Notes: generated from the letters alone by a model not told the origin. Positions 7,040 through 15,409 are shown, counted from the first letter of the stretch. The stretch is 64,000 bases of DNA from Curtobacterium luteum (GCF_001475545.1 NZ_LDQC01000026.1:52365-116364); one strand, 5' to 3'. Translations and numbers: made by a program.

Positions 7040-8230
7040 GTGCGCGCACTGACCTGGCAGGGCACCGAGAAGGTGTCCGTCGAGACCGTCCCCGACCCGA
7101 CCATCCAGGAGCCGACCGACGCGATCGTACGGATCACGTCGACCGCGATCTGCGGCTCCGACCTGCACCTGTACCGGGTGCTCGGCCCGTACATCGACAA
7201 GGGCGACGTCCTCGGGCACGAGCCGATGGGCATCGTCGAGGAGGTCGGCTCCGGCGTCACGAACCTCACGGTCGGCGACCGCGTCGTCATCCCGTTCAAC
7301 ATCTCGTGCGGCCATTGTTGGATGTGCCGACACGGGTTCCAGTCGCAGTGCGAGACCACCCAGGTGACGGAGTACGGCACCGGTGCGTCGCTCTTCGGGT
7401 ACACGAAGATGTACGGGCAGGTCCCCGGTGGACAGGCCGAGTACCTCCGGGTCCCGCACGCCGACTACGGTCCGATCAAGGTCCCCGACTCCGGTCCGGA
7501 CGACCAGTGGCTCTTCCTCAGTGACATCCTGCCGACGGCCTGGCAGGCCGTGCAGTACGCGGACGTCCCCGAGGGCGGCACGCTCGCGGTGCTCGGACTC
7601 GGACCGGTCGGACAGTTCGCCGCGCGGATCGGCAAGCACCTCGGCTACCGGGTGCTCGCCGTCGACCCCGAGCAGGTCCGCCGCGACCTGGGCGCGAAGC
7701 ACGGCGCCGAGGTCTTCGACCTGACGAAGGACCTCGTGCCCCAGCTGGTCGACCTCACCGACGGCCGCGGCCCCGACGGCGTCGTCGACGCGGTCGGGAT
7801 GGAGGCGCACGGCAACCCCGTGGCGGGCTTCGCGCAGCGCGCGGCCGGCCTCCTGCCGGACAGGCTCGCACAGAAGGCGATCGAGACCGCAGGCGTGGAC
7901 CGGCTCGCAGCCGTCCACACCGCGATCGACCTCGTCCGCCGCGGCGGGACCGTGTCGCTCAGCGGGGTCTACGGGGGGATGGCCGACCCGATGCCGATGA
8001 TGACGCTCTTCGACAAGCAGATCACCATCCGTGAGGGGCAGTGCAACGTCAAGCGCTGGATCGACGACATCATGCCGCTCGTGCAGGACTCGTCGGACCC
8101 GCTCGGCACGCTCGACCTCACGTCGCACCGGGTGTCGCTCGAGGACGCGCCGCGCATGTACTCGGTCTTCCAGAAGAAGGAGGACGACTGCGTGAAGGTC
8201 GTGCTCGATCCCGCGATGGCCGCGGCGTGA
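7040..8230 (+). CDS. Zinc-dependent alcohol dehydrogenase (MDR family)
   Basis: A 396-residue medium-chain dehydrogenase using NAD(P) and zinc. Catalytic zinc ligands C38 (ICGSDLH) and H60-E61 (GHEP) and the four structural-zinc cysteines C90, C93, C96 and C104 are all present. The Rossmann motif GLGPVGQFA follows at ~185-193. Length and the long insert resemble the glutathione-independent formaldehyde dehydrogenase / threonine-dehydrogenase-like subgroup. It starts at GTG 7040 after a GAGAGGA ribosome site. It is separated by ~60 bases from an epimerase gene; no pathway partner is evident. The substrate (formaldehyde, sugar alcohol or other) cannot be fixed. Confidence 0.85.
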   Translation: MRALTWQGTEKVSVETVPDPTIQEPTDAIVRITSTAICGSDLHLYRVLGPYIDKGDVLGHEPMGIVEEVGSGVTNLTVGDRVVIPFNISCGHCWMCRHGFQSQCETTQVTEYGTGASLFGYTKMYGQVPGGQAEYLRVPHADYGPIKVPDSGPDDQWLFLSDILPTAWQAVQYADVPEGGTLAVLGLGPVGQFAARIGKHLGYRVLAVDPEQVRRDLGAKHGAEVFDLTKDLVPQLVDLTDGRGPDGVVDAVGMEAHGNPVAGFAQRAAGLLPDRLAQKAIETAGVDRLAAVHTAIDLVRRGGTVSLSGVYGGMADPMPMMTLFDKQITIREGQCNVKRWIDDIMPLVQDSSDPLGTLDLTSHRVSLEDAPRMYSVFQKKEDDCVKVVLDPAMAAA

Positions 8231-8294
8231 CGAGCGGGTCGCGGGTGGCTCCCGTGGGGATGTCGCGCGGGACGTCGTCGCGGGGGTCGCGCTG

Positions 8295-9347
8295 ATGCGG
8301 GTCGTGGTCGTCGGGGCGACCGGCAACGTGGGGACCGCCCTGCTCCGCCGGCTCGCCGCCGCACGGCTCGCGGGCTCCGGTGACGGTGGCGGCGTCCTGC
8401 AAGTCGTCGGTGTCGCGCGCCGGCTGCCCGACGCCCGGGTCGCTCCGTACGACGTGGCCGTCTGGCACGCGCTCGACGTCGGCGACCCCGGCGTCGTGCC
8501 GCGACTCGCCGCGGTGCTGCAGGGCGCGGACGCGGTCGTGCACCTCGCCTGGGCGCTCCAGCCGACACACGACATCCCCGCGCAACGGCGCACCGACGTC
8601 GACGGGCAGGCCCACGTGCTCGAGGCTGCGGTCCGGGCGGGCGTCAGACACGTCGTCGTCGCCTCGTCCGTCGGGGCGTACCGCGGGGTGGACACGGCGG
8701 GGAAGCGCACGCCCGTCGACGAGTCCTGGCCCGCCACGGGCATCCCGACCGCGACCTACTCGACTCACAAGGCCGTGAACGAGGCGGCCCTCGACGCGTT
8801 CGAGTCTGCGCATCCGACGATCACCGTGACGCGGCTCCGGCCCGGTCTCGTCTTCCAGCGGTCGGCCGCGGCGGAGCTGCACGGGCTGTTCCTCGGACAC
8901 CTCGTGCCGATGCGCATCGTCCGCTGGGTGCGCTGGGCCGTGCTGCCGCTGCCGTACCCGTTCGTGTTCCAGGGCGTGCACGCCGACGACCTCGCCGACG
9001 CGTACTGGCGGGTGCTCGACCAGCGGGCGGCGGGCGCCTTCAACATCGCCGCCGCGCCGGTGCTCAACCCGCCGCGCATCGCTCGGGCGCTCGGCATGCG
9101 CGGGGCCGTGCGGATCCCGCTCCGGTTCCTGCGCGGGATCGTGACGCTCACGTGGCGGCTCCGGCTCCAACCGACGGACGCCGGGTGGATCGACATCGCC
9201 GCCGGCGTGCCGGTCATGCGCACGGACCGCGCCCGGTCCGAGCTCGGGTGGGAACCACGGCACACCGCCGAGGAGGCGCTGCGCGAGCTCGTCGGCGGGT
9301 TCGCGGACGGGGCGAACGTGCCGGCGTCGGGACCGCTGCGAGGGTGA
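8295..9347 (+). CDS. NAD-dependent epimerase/dehydratase (extended SDR)
   Basis: A 350-residue extended short-chain dehydrogenase. The N-terminal GATGNVG dinucleotide-binding motif (residues 7-13), the YSTHK active-site Y-x3-K near residue 156-160, and a conserved C-terminal substrate domain are present. These enzymes act on nucleotide sugars or other carbonyl compounds. The final ~70 residues include a hydrophobic RFLRGIVTLTWRLRL stretch, which may associate with membrane. It follows the alcohol dehydrogenase in the same direction. Substrate unknown. Confidence 0.82.
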   Translation: MRVVVVGATGNVGTALLRRLAAARLAGSGDGGGVLQVVGVARRLPDARVAPYDVAVWHALDVGDPGVVPRLAAVLQGADAVVHLAWALQPTHDIPAQRRTDVDGQAHVLEAAVRAGVRHVVVASSVGAYRGVDTAGKRTPVDESWPATGIPTATYSTHKAVNEAALDAFESAHPTITVTRLRPGLVFQRSAAAELHGLFLGHLVPMRIVRWVRWAVLPLPYPFVFQGVHADDLADAYWRVLDQRAAGAFNIAAAPVLNPPRIARALGMRGAVRIPLRFLRGIVTLTWRLRLQPTDAGWIDIAAGVPVMRTDRARSELGWEPRHTAEEALRELVGGFADGANVPASGPLRG

Positions 9348-9462
9348 TGTCGGTGGGGGTGAAGGGCGTTCGGTCCTCGGGCCGGCGGCTGCCTCGTTCG
9401 CGGGGCAGCACGACCGGCACGGCGTCCACTACGGTCGGAGCAGTCCGACGAAGGGGGACCAC

Positions 9463-9786
9463 GTGTTCGGAGAGTTGTTCGGGGACGAGCTCGGCGCCGG
9501 CTTCGGCGCCTTCGGTGTGATGTTCGGGATCGTCGCGGCGCTCATCGGCCTCGGGTTCGTGGCGATCATCGTGACGATCGTCGTCCGGAGCACCCGGATG
9601 GCGAAGCGCGGGCAGAACCCGTTCACGATGCAGGAGGACCTGGCGTACCGGGCGATGCAGAGCCAGACCCTCGCGCCCGCGAAGACGCTCGAGCAGCGGC
9701 TCGCCGAGCTCGACGACCTGCACGCCCGCGGCGTCATCTCGGACGAGGAGCACCGCGCAGCCCGCGCCGATGCACTCGGGCGCTGA
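9463..9786 (+). CDS. SHOCT-domain membrane protein
   Basis: 107 residues: one long hydrophobic helix (~18-42), a basic linker, and a C-terminal SHOCT motif (LEQRLAELDDLHARGVISDEE, given by type) that usually mediates oligomerisation. The GTG start at 9463 follows AAGGGGGA. The stop lies inside the next gene (17-base overlap), so the two are likely co-translated. The function of such short membrane SHOCT proteins is not known. Confidence 0.78.
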   Translation: MFGELFGDELGAGFGAFGVMFGIVAALIGLGFVAIIVTIVVRSTRMAKRGQNPFTMQEDLAYRAMQSQTLAPAKTLEQRLAELDDLHARGVISDEEHRAARADALGR

Positions 9787-10327
9787 GGACCCGGACCTCG
9801 TGGGGACGAGCATCCCCGACTTCGACGTCGAGCCCGCCGCCGGGGCGCGGTTCTGGGCGGTGCTCCTCGGGGTGCTCGGAGCGGTCGTCGGGGTGCTGGC
9901 GGTCATAGGCTGGCCCCTGCCGGTCGGCGGCGGTCGGTACGGCGTCGACGAAGCAGCCTGGGCGCAGACCGTCCACGGCGTCCAGGCCTGGCTCGCACAC
10001 GACGGCTGGCGGGTCTCCGGATCGTCCTGGGTGTTCGGCGCGGCGGCGGTGGCGGCCCTGTCCGGCGTGGGCGTGCTCCTGCATCCGTCGTGGTCGGAGC
10101 GGCGGCGGTTCGTCCTGGTCGTGGTGCCGGCTGGCGTGCTGCTGGTGGCCGGGCCTGCCGTGCAGTGGGCGTTCGGACTGCCCTGGTCGAACTACGGCGT
10201 CGGTTCGGCGGCCGGCATCGCCCTCGGCATCGTCGCTGTGGCTGCTCTGGCCGGAGTCGGGGCGGCCGTCGTGGCAGTGCTCCGACGACGCCACCGTCCA
10301 CATGACGGTCGGGATCGTCGGACGTAG
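9770..10327 (+). CDS. Four-helix membrane protein, unknown function
   Basis: 185 residues with four strongly hydrophobic segments (about 28-48, 83-103, 112-133 and 143-168) and a basic C-terminal tail. It overlaps the SHOCT gene by 17 bases. No recognised domain; the N-terminal DPDLVGTSIPDFDVEP is polar and cytoplasmic by charge. Probably functions with the SHOCT protein because of the overlap. Confidence 0.7.
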   Translation: MHSGAEDPDLVGTSIPDFDVEPAAGARFWAVLLGVLGAVVGVLAVIGWPLPVGGGRYGVDEAAWAQTVHGVQAWLAHDGWRVSGSSWVFGAAAVAALSGVGVLLHPSWSERRRFVLVVVPAGVLLVAGPAVQWAFGLPWSNYGVGSAAGIALGIVAVAALAGVGAAVVAVLRRRHRPHDGRDRRT

Positions 10328-10336
10328 GGTGGATGG

Positions 10337-10759
10337 ATGCTGCAACCGACGGACCTCCTCGGGGAGTGGGAACTCCGGCGGCGGGTGGTCGACAGGCTCG
10401 CCGGTGTCGAGGGCACCGTCACCGGGAGCACGACGCTGTCCCTGACGGGCACGGACGAGGTGCGCTGGGACGAGAACGGCACGATGACCCTCGACGGCCG
10501 CACGGTGCCGGTGTCGCGGTCGCTGTCGGTTCAACGCGATGACGAGGGCTCGTGGATGGTGCACTTCTCCGACGGCCGGGTCTTCCACCCGTGGGTCTGG
10601 GGTACCTCGGTCGAGCACGCCTGCTCGCCCGACGACTACACCGGCGTCCTCGGCGGCGACACCGAGCGGTGGACCGTTCGCTGGGACGCCCGCGGCCCGG
10701 CGAAGGACTACACCCTCACGAGCGAGCTCGGACGACCACAGTCAGTCGACCGCACCTGA
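10337..10759 (+). CDS. DUF6314 family protein
   Basis: 140 residues matching the lipocalin-like DUF6314 pattern as I remember it: WELRRRVVDR at the start, a central FSDGRVFHPW, the HACSPDDYTG motif and a terminal WDARGPAKDYTLTSEL. The Trp and the C-x-P-D-x-Y residues are typical. The function of the family is unknown. Its last 18 bases overlap the end of the convergent ABC ATPase gene. Confidence 0.75.
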   Translation: MLQPTDLLGEWELRRRVVDRLAGVEGTVTGSTTLSLTGTDEVRWDENGTMTLDGRTVPVSRSLSVQRDDEGSWMVHFSDGRVFHPWVWGTSVEHACSPDDYTGVLGGDTERWTVRWDARGPAKDYTLTSELGRPQSVDRT

Positions 10760-11374
10760 CAGCACCACGGACCGGTCGCTCACCGCCTGCACGCCGGCGG
10801 AGTGCGTCGCGACGAGGACTGCCGCCCCCTTCCCGGCGAGGTCCCGGAGTGTGTCGAGTACGAGCCCCTCGTTGGCAGCATCGAGCGCACTCGTCGGTTC
10901 ATCGGCGAGGATCACGGCCGGTCGTTTCACGAACAGTCGTGCGAGGGCGACGCGCTGCTGCTCGCCGCCGCTCAACTCGAACGCTCGGCGCGAGGCGACG
11001 CCAGTGAGCCCGACTGTTCCCAGGGCTCGTGCGGCCGCCCGACCGTCCCGCAGCCGACGAGGCACGGCGATGGCGATGTTCTCCGCGGCGGTCAGTTCCG
11101 GGACCAGTCCGAAGTCCTGGAAGAGGTAGCCGAGCGATCGACGACGGACTGCCCTGGCCCGACGATTGCTCCGGCCGGCTGCTACCCCGCCGACCCGCAG
11201 TGTCCCTGCGTCGAAGCGGTCGAGGTGGCCGATGCAGTCGAGCAAGGTGGACTTCCCGGACCCGCTGGGGCCGAGGACGGTCACGAACTCTCCCGCCCCC
11301 ACGTCGAAGGAGAGGCCGTTCCACAGGAGTCTGGTCCCTCGCCGTTTCACCGCGCTCCGCACCTCGATCGTCAT
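10742..11374 (-). CDS. ABC transporter ATP-binding protein, bacteriocin-export type
   Basis: A 210-residue ATPase with all motifs: Walker A GPSGSGKST (35-43), Q-loop in LFQDFG, signature LSGGEQQRVALAR, Walker B VILADEPTSALD and the H-loop ATHS. The start MTIEV at 11374 overlaps the stop of the preceding permease remnant by four bases (ATGA), the usual layout for a MacB-like ATPase with its FtsX-type permease. In lactococcin-972-type clusters this protein pairs with a large membrane protein for immunity or export; here that partner is broken, so this ATPase may be orphaned. Residues before 11374 in the open frame are not needed. Confidence 0.88.
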   Translation of the reverse strand: MTIEVRSAVKRRGTRLLWNGLSFDVGAGEFVTVLGPSGSGKSTLLDCIGHLDRFDAGTLRVGGVAAGRSNRRARAVRRRSLGYLFQDFGLVPELTAAENIAIAVPRRLRDGRAAARALGTVGLTGVASRRAFELSGGEQQRVALARLFVKRPAVILADEPTSALDAANEGLVLDTLRDLAGKGAAVLVATHSAGVQAVSDRSVVLSGAVD

Positions 11375-11807
11375 CCGGCTCGTCCGCGCTTCCGCGTCGT
11401 CACCGACGTGCTCCACGCGATCACGGCGAACTGGGTAGCGCACAACGCGATGACCGCGACCGCTGCGATCAGACCAGCGGCGTCCGTGCTCCGAGCCACC
11501 GGGTCGAGTGTCGAGATCCGGCCCGAACCGTCAGGACGGCCCGCCCACCACGTGTTCGCGATCACGACTGCCGCGGCCGCGAGGACAACGGCCTCCACGA
11601 CCAGGGGACCGGCGTTGACCCTCGCCCACGCGTCGCCGGCCGCGATCCGCACGAACATCCGTCGTCCGTGGCGCTTCCGGTGTGTCGTGGCCGCGATCGC
11701 ACCGACCCCCGCAGCGACGATGAGGCTGGCCACGAGGGCGACGGCATCCACGCCGGCGTCGCGGACCGCACGCCGAGCAGGACGTAGGCGATTCGCACCG
11801 AGCGCAA
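11371..11807 (-). pseudogene. Truncated, frameshifted bacteriocin-associated FtsX-like permease
   Basis: Remnant of the large integral membrane protein that normally accompanies lactococcin-972 bacteriocins (typically several hundred residues). A good ribosome site AAGGAG lies 7 bases before TTG 11807, which starts MRSVRIAYVLLGVR; that frame soon becomes noise. One base out of frame the sequence continues as a convincing FtsX-type C-terminus: a helix, THRKRHGRRMFVRIAAG, a helix around VVEAVVLAAAAVV, and a last helix before TRKRGRAG. So a one-base deletion near 11765 and loss of most of the protein are both likely. If translation starts instead at GTG 11751, a 126-residue fragment would be made, but no ribosome site supports this. 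Confidence 0.68.
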
Positions 11808-11868
11808 CAGACAGCTCCTTCCCGTCGGTCAGGAGGCGGGCGCCGTGCCGGGCGCCCGCCCGTGGCGA

Positions 11869-12081
11869 TCAGCAGTTGTGCGAGTACGCCTTGTTGCCGC
11901 TGGTGGCCTTCGGGGTGAGCGCCTTCGCGTACTTGCCCCCGGCGACGTTCGTCACGCGCTTCGTCTTCTTGCCGACCGCCGTCGCGCCGTGACAGCGCTT
12001 CTCCCGGAAGGAGTTCGAGTACGTGTCGTCCTTCCCGACACCCCACCGCCAGAAGCTCCCACCCCCGCCGTAGCATTCCAG
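11869..12081 (-). pseudogene. Lactococcin-972-family bacteriocin remnant
   Basis: About 70 codons that match the mature part of lactococcin-972-type bacteriocins: GGGSFWRWGV at the start, then TYSNSFREKRCHGATAV, a Gly/Lys-rich middle, AGGKYAKAL, and the GNKAYSHNC end with paired cysteines. No ATG, GTG or TTG precedes it in frame, only a CTG at 12081 without a ribosome site, and there is no signal peptide: upstream codons run into the pentapeptide gene 60 bases away. The export-dependent product therefore cannot be made as written. The order bacteriocin, permease, ATPase on one strand is that of intact clusters. Family assignment is by remembered motif pattern. Confidence 0.7.
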
Positions 12082-12140
12082 AGTTTGACCGTTGATGTTC
12101 CGGCTGTCAAGCTCGCACGTGCGATGCCAGACTCGACCGC

Positions 12141-12809
12141 ATGGCCCGCAGAACCGACGGCACCGACGCCCCGCGCACCACCGTCCCGTCCCCGTCCGAC
12201 CTCGAACCGTGGACGCCCGGAGCCGGCGACGTCCTGTCCGGCGACCGGATCGAGGGCAAGCGCATCGCGGTGCTCGACCTCGCCGGTGAGCGCGTGCCCG
12301 ACCTCGAGCTCGAGGAGTCCGTCGTCGGGTCACTCCGCGCCGACGACGCGGACCTGCGCGGGCTCCGGATCCGGGACGCGGTCGTGGAGGAACTGGACGC
12401 ACCGGTGCTCCGCGTCTCGAGCAGCACCTGGCGCGACGTCCAGGTCGCCGGCGGGCGCATCGGGTCCGCCGAGCTCTACGACTCCGCACTGAACGGCGTC
12501 GAGTTCGTCGGCATGAAGCTCGGGTTCGTGAACCTGCGTGGCGCAACCCTCACCGACGTCGTGTTCCGCGACTGCGTGGTGGACGAGCTCGACCTCGCCG
12601 ACGCGAAGCTCGTCCGGGTGGCGTTCCCGGGGGCGCGGATCCGGGTGGTCGAAGGGACGAACACCCGGATCGAGCACGTGGACCTCCGCGACACCGACCT
12701 CGACCGGGTGGAGCGGCTCGAGGGGCTCCGCGGAGCCACGATCGGCAGCGAGCAGCTGTACACGCTCGCCCCGCTCCTCGCAGCCCAGGCGGGCTACCGC
12801 GTCGACTGA
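12141..12809 (+). CDS. Pentapeptide-repeat-like protein
   Basis: 222 residues with irregular five-residue periodicity from ~60 to 205 (ADLRG, AELYD, VNLRG ATLTD, LDLAD AKLVR and HVDLRD TDLDR), giving a right-handed beta-helix. The first 55 residues are polar and not repetitive. Pentapeptide proteins range from DNA mimics protecting gyrase to structural scaffolds; no clear subclass is visible. The last 16 bases overlap the convergent flavoprotein gene. Confidence 0.78.
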   Translation: MARRTDGTDAPRTTVPSPSDLEPWTPGAGDVLSGDRIEGKRIAVLDLAGERVPDLELEESVVGSLRADDADLRGLRIRDAVVEELDAPVLRVSSSTWRDVQVAGGRIGSAELYDSALNGVEFVGMKLGFVNLRGATLTDVVFRDCVVDELDLADAKLVRVAFPGARIRVVEGTNTRIEHVDLRDTDLDRVERLEGLRGATIGSEQLYTLAPLLAAQAGYRVD

Positions 12810-13825
12810 AGCGGAGACGATCCCGACGACGACGACGACGCCGACGCCGACGACGCCGACGACGCCGCCGTCGCCACGGCCGCCGCGAGGTCCGCCTGCA
12901 CCAGGTCCCCGTGCACCGCCGCACCGACGGCCGTCCCCGCCGCGGCCGACGCGATCACGGTCGCCATCGGCACGGTCACGTTCCCGGCCGCGTACACACC
13001 CCGGACCGAGGTCTGCCCTGCTCCGTCGACCGTCAGTGCACTCCCGAACCGGTGACCCCCGACGATGAAGTCGGTGGCCTCCAGACCGACGCCGGCGAGG
13101 AAGTCCACGCGCGCCTCGACCGTGCTCGCGGCCGCGAGGGCGTCGAGCGCGACGAACTCCCCGGACCCGAGGGCCACGCCGGTCAGCCGGTCGTCCTCGG
13201 AGTCCACCGCTGTCACCGGACCGGGCATGACCCTGATCCCGCGGGCACGGAGACCGGCCAGGGTGGTGTCGTCGAGCAGGACCGGATCAGTGACGAACGC
13301 GGTCACGTCGTCGCTCAGTGCTCGGAACATCAGGGCGTGGTGGGCCCCGTTCGGCGTCGTCACGAGCACGCCGATCCGATGGTCGCGGATCTCCCACCCG
13401 TGACAGAACGGGCAGTGCACGACCCCGCGGCCCCACTGCTCGGCGAGCCCCGGGACCTCCGGCAGGACGTCGACGGCGCCGGAGGCGACGACCAACCTGC
13501 GTGCCGTCACGACCGCGGCCGAGTCGAGCGTGACCGAGAAGCCGACCGGATCGGTTCCGTCCCCGTCCGTGGCGGACGTCGCCACGATCCTCCCGGTCGT
13601 CACCTCGACGCCGTACGAGGCGACCTCCTCGCGACCGACGCGACCGAGCTCTGACGGGGAGGCGCCCTCACGCCCGAGGTAGTTGTGGATGCCGTCGGCC
13701 GGTGCGTTCCGGGGTTCGCCTGCGTCGACGACCAGGACGGAGCGTCGTGACCGCCCGAGGATGAGCGCAGCTGACAGGCCGGCGGCGGCGCCGCCGATGA
13801 CGATGACGTCGAAGTGATCTCGCAT
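12794..13825 (-). CDS. Thioredoxin-reductase-like FAD/NAD(P) oxidoreductase
   Basis: 343 residues. The N-terminal FAD motif is VIVIGGAAAGLSAA; a redox-active CPFC pair within HCPFCHGWE lies near residue 135, as in TrxB-like single-protein reductases. The second nucleotide motif is weak (GVLVTTPNGAHHA), so NAD(P) binding may differ. YAAGNV near the C-terminus is the usual FAD-contacting motif. The last ~30 residues are Ala/Ser low complexity, encoded by a GAC/GCC trinucleotide tract. ATG 13825 is the start because upstream residues fall in the divergent promoter. It faces an XRE-cupin regulator across ~60 bases and may be controlled by it. Confidence 0.83.
   Translation of the reverse strand: MRDHFDVIVIGGAAAGLSAALILGRSRRSVLVVDAGEPRNAPADGIHNYLGREGASPSELGRVGREEVASYGVEVTTGRIVATSATDGDGTDPVGFSVTLDSAAVVTARRLVVASGAVDVLPEVPGLAEQWGRGVVHCPFCHGWEIRDHRIGVLVTTPNGAHHALMFRALSDDVTAFVTDPVLLDDTTLAGLRARGIRVMPGPVTAVDSEDDRLTGVALGSGEFVALDALAAASTVEARVDFLAGVGLEATDFIVGGHRFGSALTVDGAGQTSVRGVYAAGNVTVPMATVIASAAAGTAVGAAVHGDLVQADLAAAVATAASSASSASASSSSSGSSPLQSTR
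12824..12871. repeat. GAC/GCC trinucleotide tract
   Basis: About 48 bases made of GAC and GCC triplets, at the 3' end of the flavoprotein gene. It encodes the Ser/Ala tail of that protein and is a candidate for slippage in length. Confidence 0.8.
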
Positions 13826-13866
13826 GACGGCAGCATGCGCACCCGGCTCCTGAATCAGCAAGGAAC

Positions 13867-13883
13867 GTTGCCGCCGTGGCAAC
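13867..13883. promoter_or_regulatory. Inverted repeat between flavoprotein and XRE-cupin genes
   Basis: GTTGCC (13867-13872) and GGCAAC (13878-13883) with a 5-base spacer, directly abutting an ATG of the regulator and 42 bases from the divergent start. Likely an autoregulatory operator. Confidence 0.55.
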
Positions 13884-14522
13884 ATGGGCGGCATGGCACA
13901 CGACCGGGAGGCACGGATCGACCCACGCACGACGGCCGACGTCGTCGAGGCGGTCGGCCCACGACTCCGCGCGTTGCGCGGGCGCCGCGACGTCACGCTG
14001 GCGGCGCTCGCCGCCGAGACCGGCATCTCGGTGTCGACGCTCTCGCGGCTCGAGTCCGGGCAGCGCAAGCCGACGATCGAGCTGCTCCTGCCGCTCGCGC
14101 GGGCCTACCAGGTGCCGCTCGACGACCTCGTCGGGGCGCCGCCCACGGGGGACCCGCGGGTGCACCTCAAGCCCGAGGTGCACGGCGGTCGGGTCGTCGT
14201 GCCGCTCACGCGTCGGACCGGCGGGGTGCGGTCGTTCAAGCAGCTCATCCCGCCGGAGTCGGCGAACTCCGACCGGACCCTGCGGACGCACGAGGGCTAC
14301 GAGTGGCTGTACGTGCTGTCCGGTCGGCTCCGGCTGTTGCTCGGCGACCGGGACTTCGATCTCGGGCCGGGTGAGGTCGTCGAGTTCGACACGCACACCC
14401 CGCACTGGGTGGGCAACACGACCGACGAGGTCACCGAGGTGCTCTGCCTGTACGGGCCGCAAGGGGAGCGGGCGCACGTCCGGTCGAAGCCCGCACCGAG
14501 GGAGGACTCGGACGTCCGCTAG
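13884..14522 (+). CDS. XRE family regulator with C-terminal cupin domain
   Basis: 212 residues from ATG 13884; MAHDRE at 13893 is an equally good start because the inverted repeat touches the first ATG. Residues ~25-85 are an XRE helix-turn-helix (VTLAALAAETGISVSTLSRLE then SGQRKPTIELLLPLARAY). The C-terminal ~100 residues form a cupin barrel (HEGYEWLYVLSGRLRLLLGD and the GPGEVVEFDTHTPHW motif). Such proteins sense a small ligand through the cupin. It is divergent from the flavoprotein gene, its probable target. Confidence 0.87.
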   Translation: MGGMAHDREARIDPRTTADVVEAVGPRLRALRGRRDVTLAALAAETGISVSTLSRLESGQRKPTIELLLPLARAYQVPLDDLVGAPPTGDPRVHLKPEVHGGRVVVPLTRRTGGVRSFKQLIPPESANSDRTLRTHEGYEWLYVLSGRLRLLLGDRDFDLGPGEVVEFDTHTPHWVGNTTDEVTEVLCLYGPQGERAHVRSKPAPREDSDVR

Positions 14523-15199
14523 AAGACGTGCGCGATGACGTCGTCGAGGAGCCCCGACGTCTGCACGTTCGACTGCTGGATGTGGATGCCGACGTCACCG
14601 CGCGTGAAGTACGTGTCGCCGTCGGTGACCGGGTACTGGCTGTTCTGCGACACCTTCTGGCACCGGTAGCCGTACCCGTCGAGGGAGCAGTCGTACCCCT
14701 TCAGTGCGCTCTGCAGGTGGGGGTAGGCCTTCGTCGAGTCGACGACGGCGACCCGGATCGACAGGAACGTGGTGTCCGCTTGGGGGTCGCGCCAGATGCA
14801 GTAGAGCCGCTTGCCGTCCGGTTGGAGCACCGGCGTCAGTCTGTCGGTCGGCGGGTCCGCCGGGTCGACGATCGAGCTCGGGTCGTTGAGGGGGGCGGAG
14901 GCGAACGCGTCGTCCCACTTCCCGGGGGTGATCAGCCCGGCGCAGGAGGCGGGGATCGTGCCGTGGTCGTCGTCGACGCCGGGCACCGGGGTGATCGTCG
15001 AGGTCGGACGCGGGGTCGACGTCCCCGACGGGGTCGCCGCGGTGGGCCCGGGGACGGCTGTCGCGCTCTCGGCGACGGGCGTCGCGGTCGGGTCCACCGC
15101 CGTGGTCGGCGTGCAGCCGGTCAGCGCGAGCGTCGCGAGGCATGCGACACCGATGCTCGTCCCGACGGCCGCCCCCGCGGTTCGTCGCCTGCGTCCCAT
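14519..15199 (-). CDS. Putative lipoprotein, unknown function
   Basis: 226 residues with basic GRRRRT N-terminus, a hydrophobic core and lipobox LTGC (Cys29). A long Thr/Pro/Ala linker (~30-75) leads to a globular domain with four cysteines (including PASCAG, LYCIW, YDCSLD and YRCQK), which may form two disulfides. The ATG at 15199 is followed by a complete signal; upstream codons are not needed. The end overlaps the convergent regulator by four bases. No family recognised; actinobacterial DUF3558-like lipoproteins are a weak possibility. Confidence 0.7.
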   Translation of the reverse strand: MGRRRRTAGAAVGTSIGVACLATLALTGCTPTTAVDPTATPVAESATAVPGPTAATPSGTSTPRPTSTITPVPGVDDDHGTIPASCAGLITPGKWDDAFASAPLNDPSSIVDPADPPTDRLTPVLQPDGKRLYCIWRDPQADTTFLSIRVAVVDSTKAYPHLQSALKGYDCSLDGYGYRCQKVSQNSQYPVTDGDTYFTRGDVGIHIQQSNVQTSGLLDDVIAHVF

Positions 15200-15409
15200 G
15201 ACCGTCCCCCGTTCGTGCGTGCACTCGGCCTCGGGGTGCACGGTAGTCGCGGGCTCAGCCGTCCGGCTCGTCAGCGGCGCGAACGTCACCGGATCGTGTC
15301 CGACCGTCCGTCCGTCCGACGTGCGTCGGCCGCCGTTCGTGTGGCGGGTGCGTGCGTGGGCCGCGTGAGGGGCGTGGGTCACTGAGCGGGCGAGTTCGCG
15401 TGGCTGGCC

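Noticed and set aside
12082..12140. Search for a signal peptide of the bacteriocin remnant in the three upstream minus-strand frames
   Set aside because: No frame gives a start, basic end and hydrophobic core; one frame stops after RSSLASHVRA, the others lack hydrophobicity.
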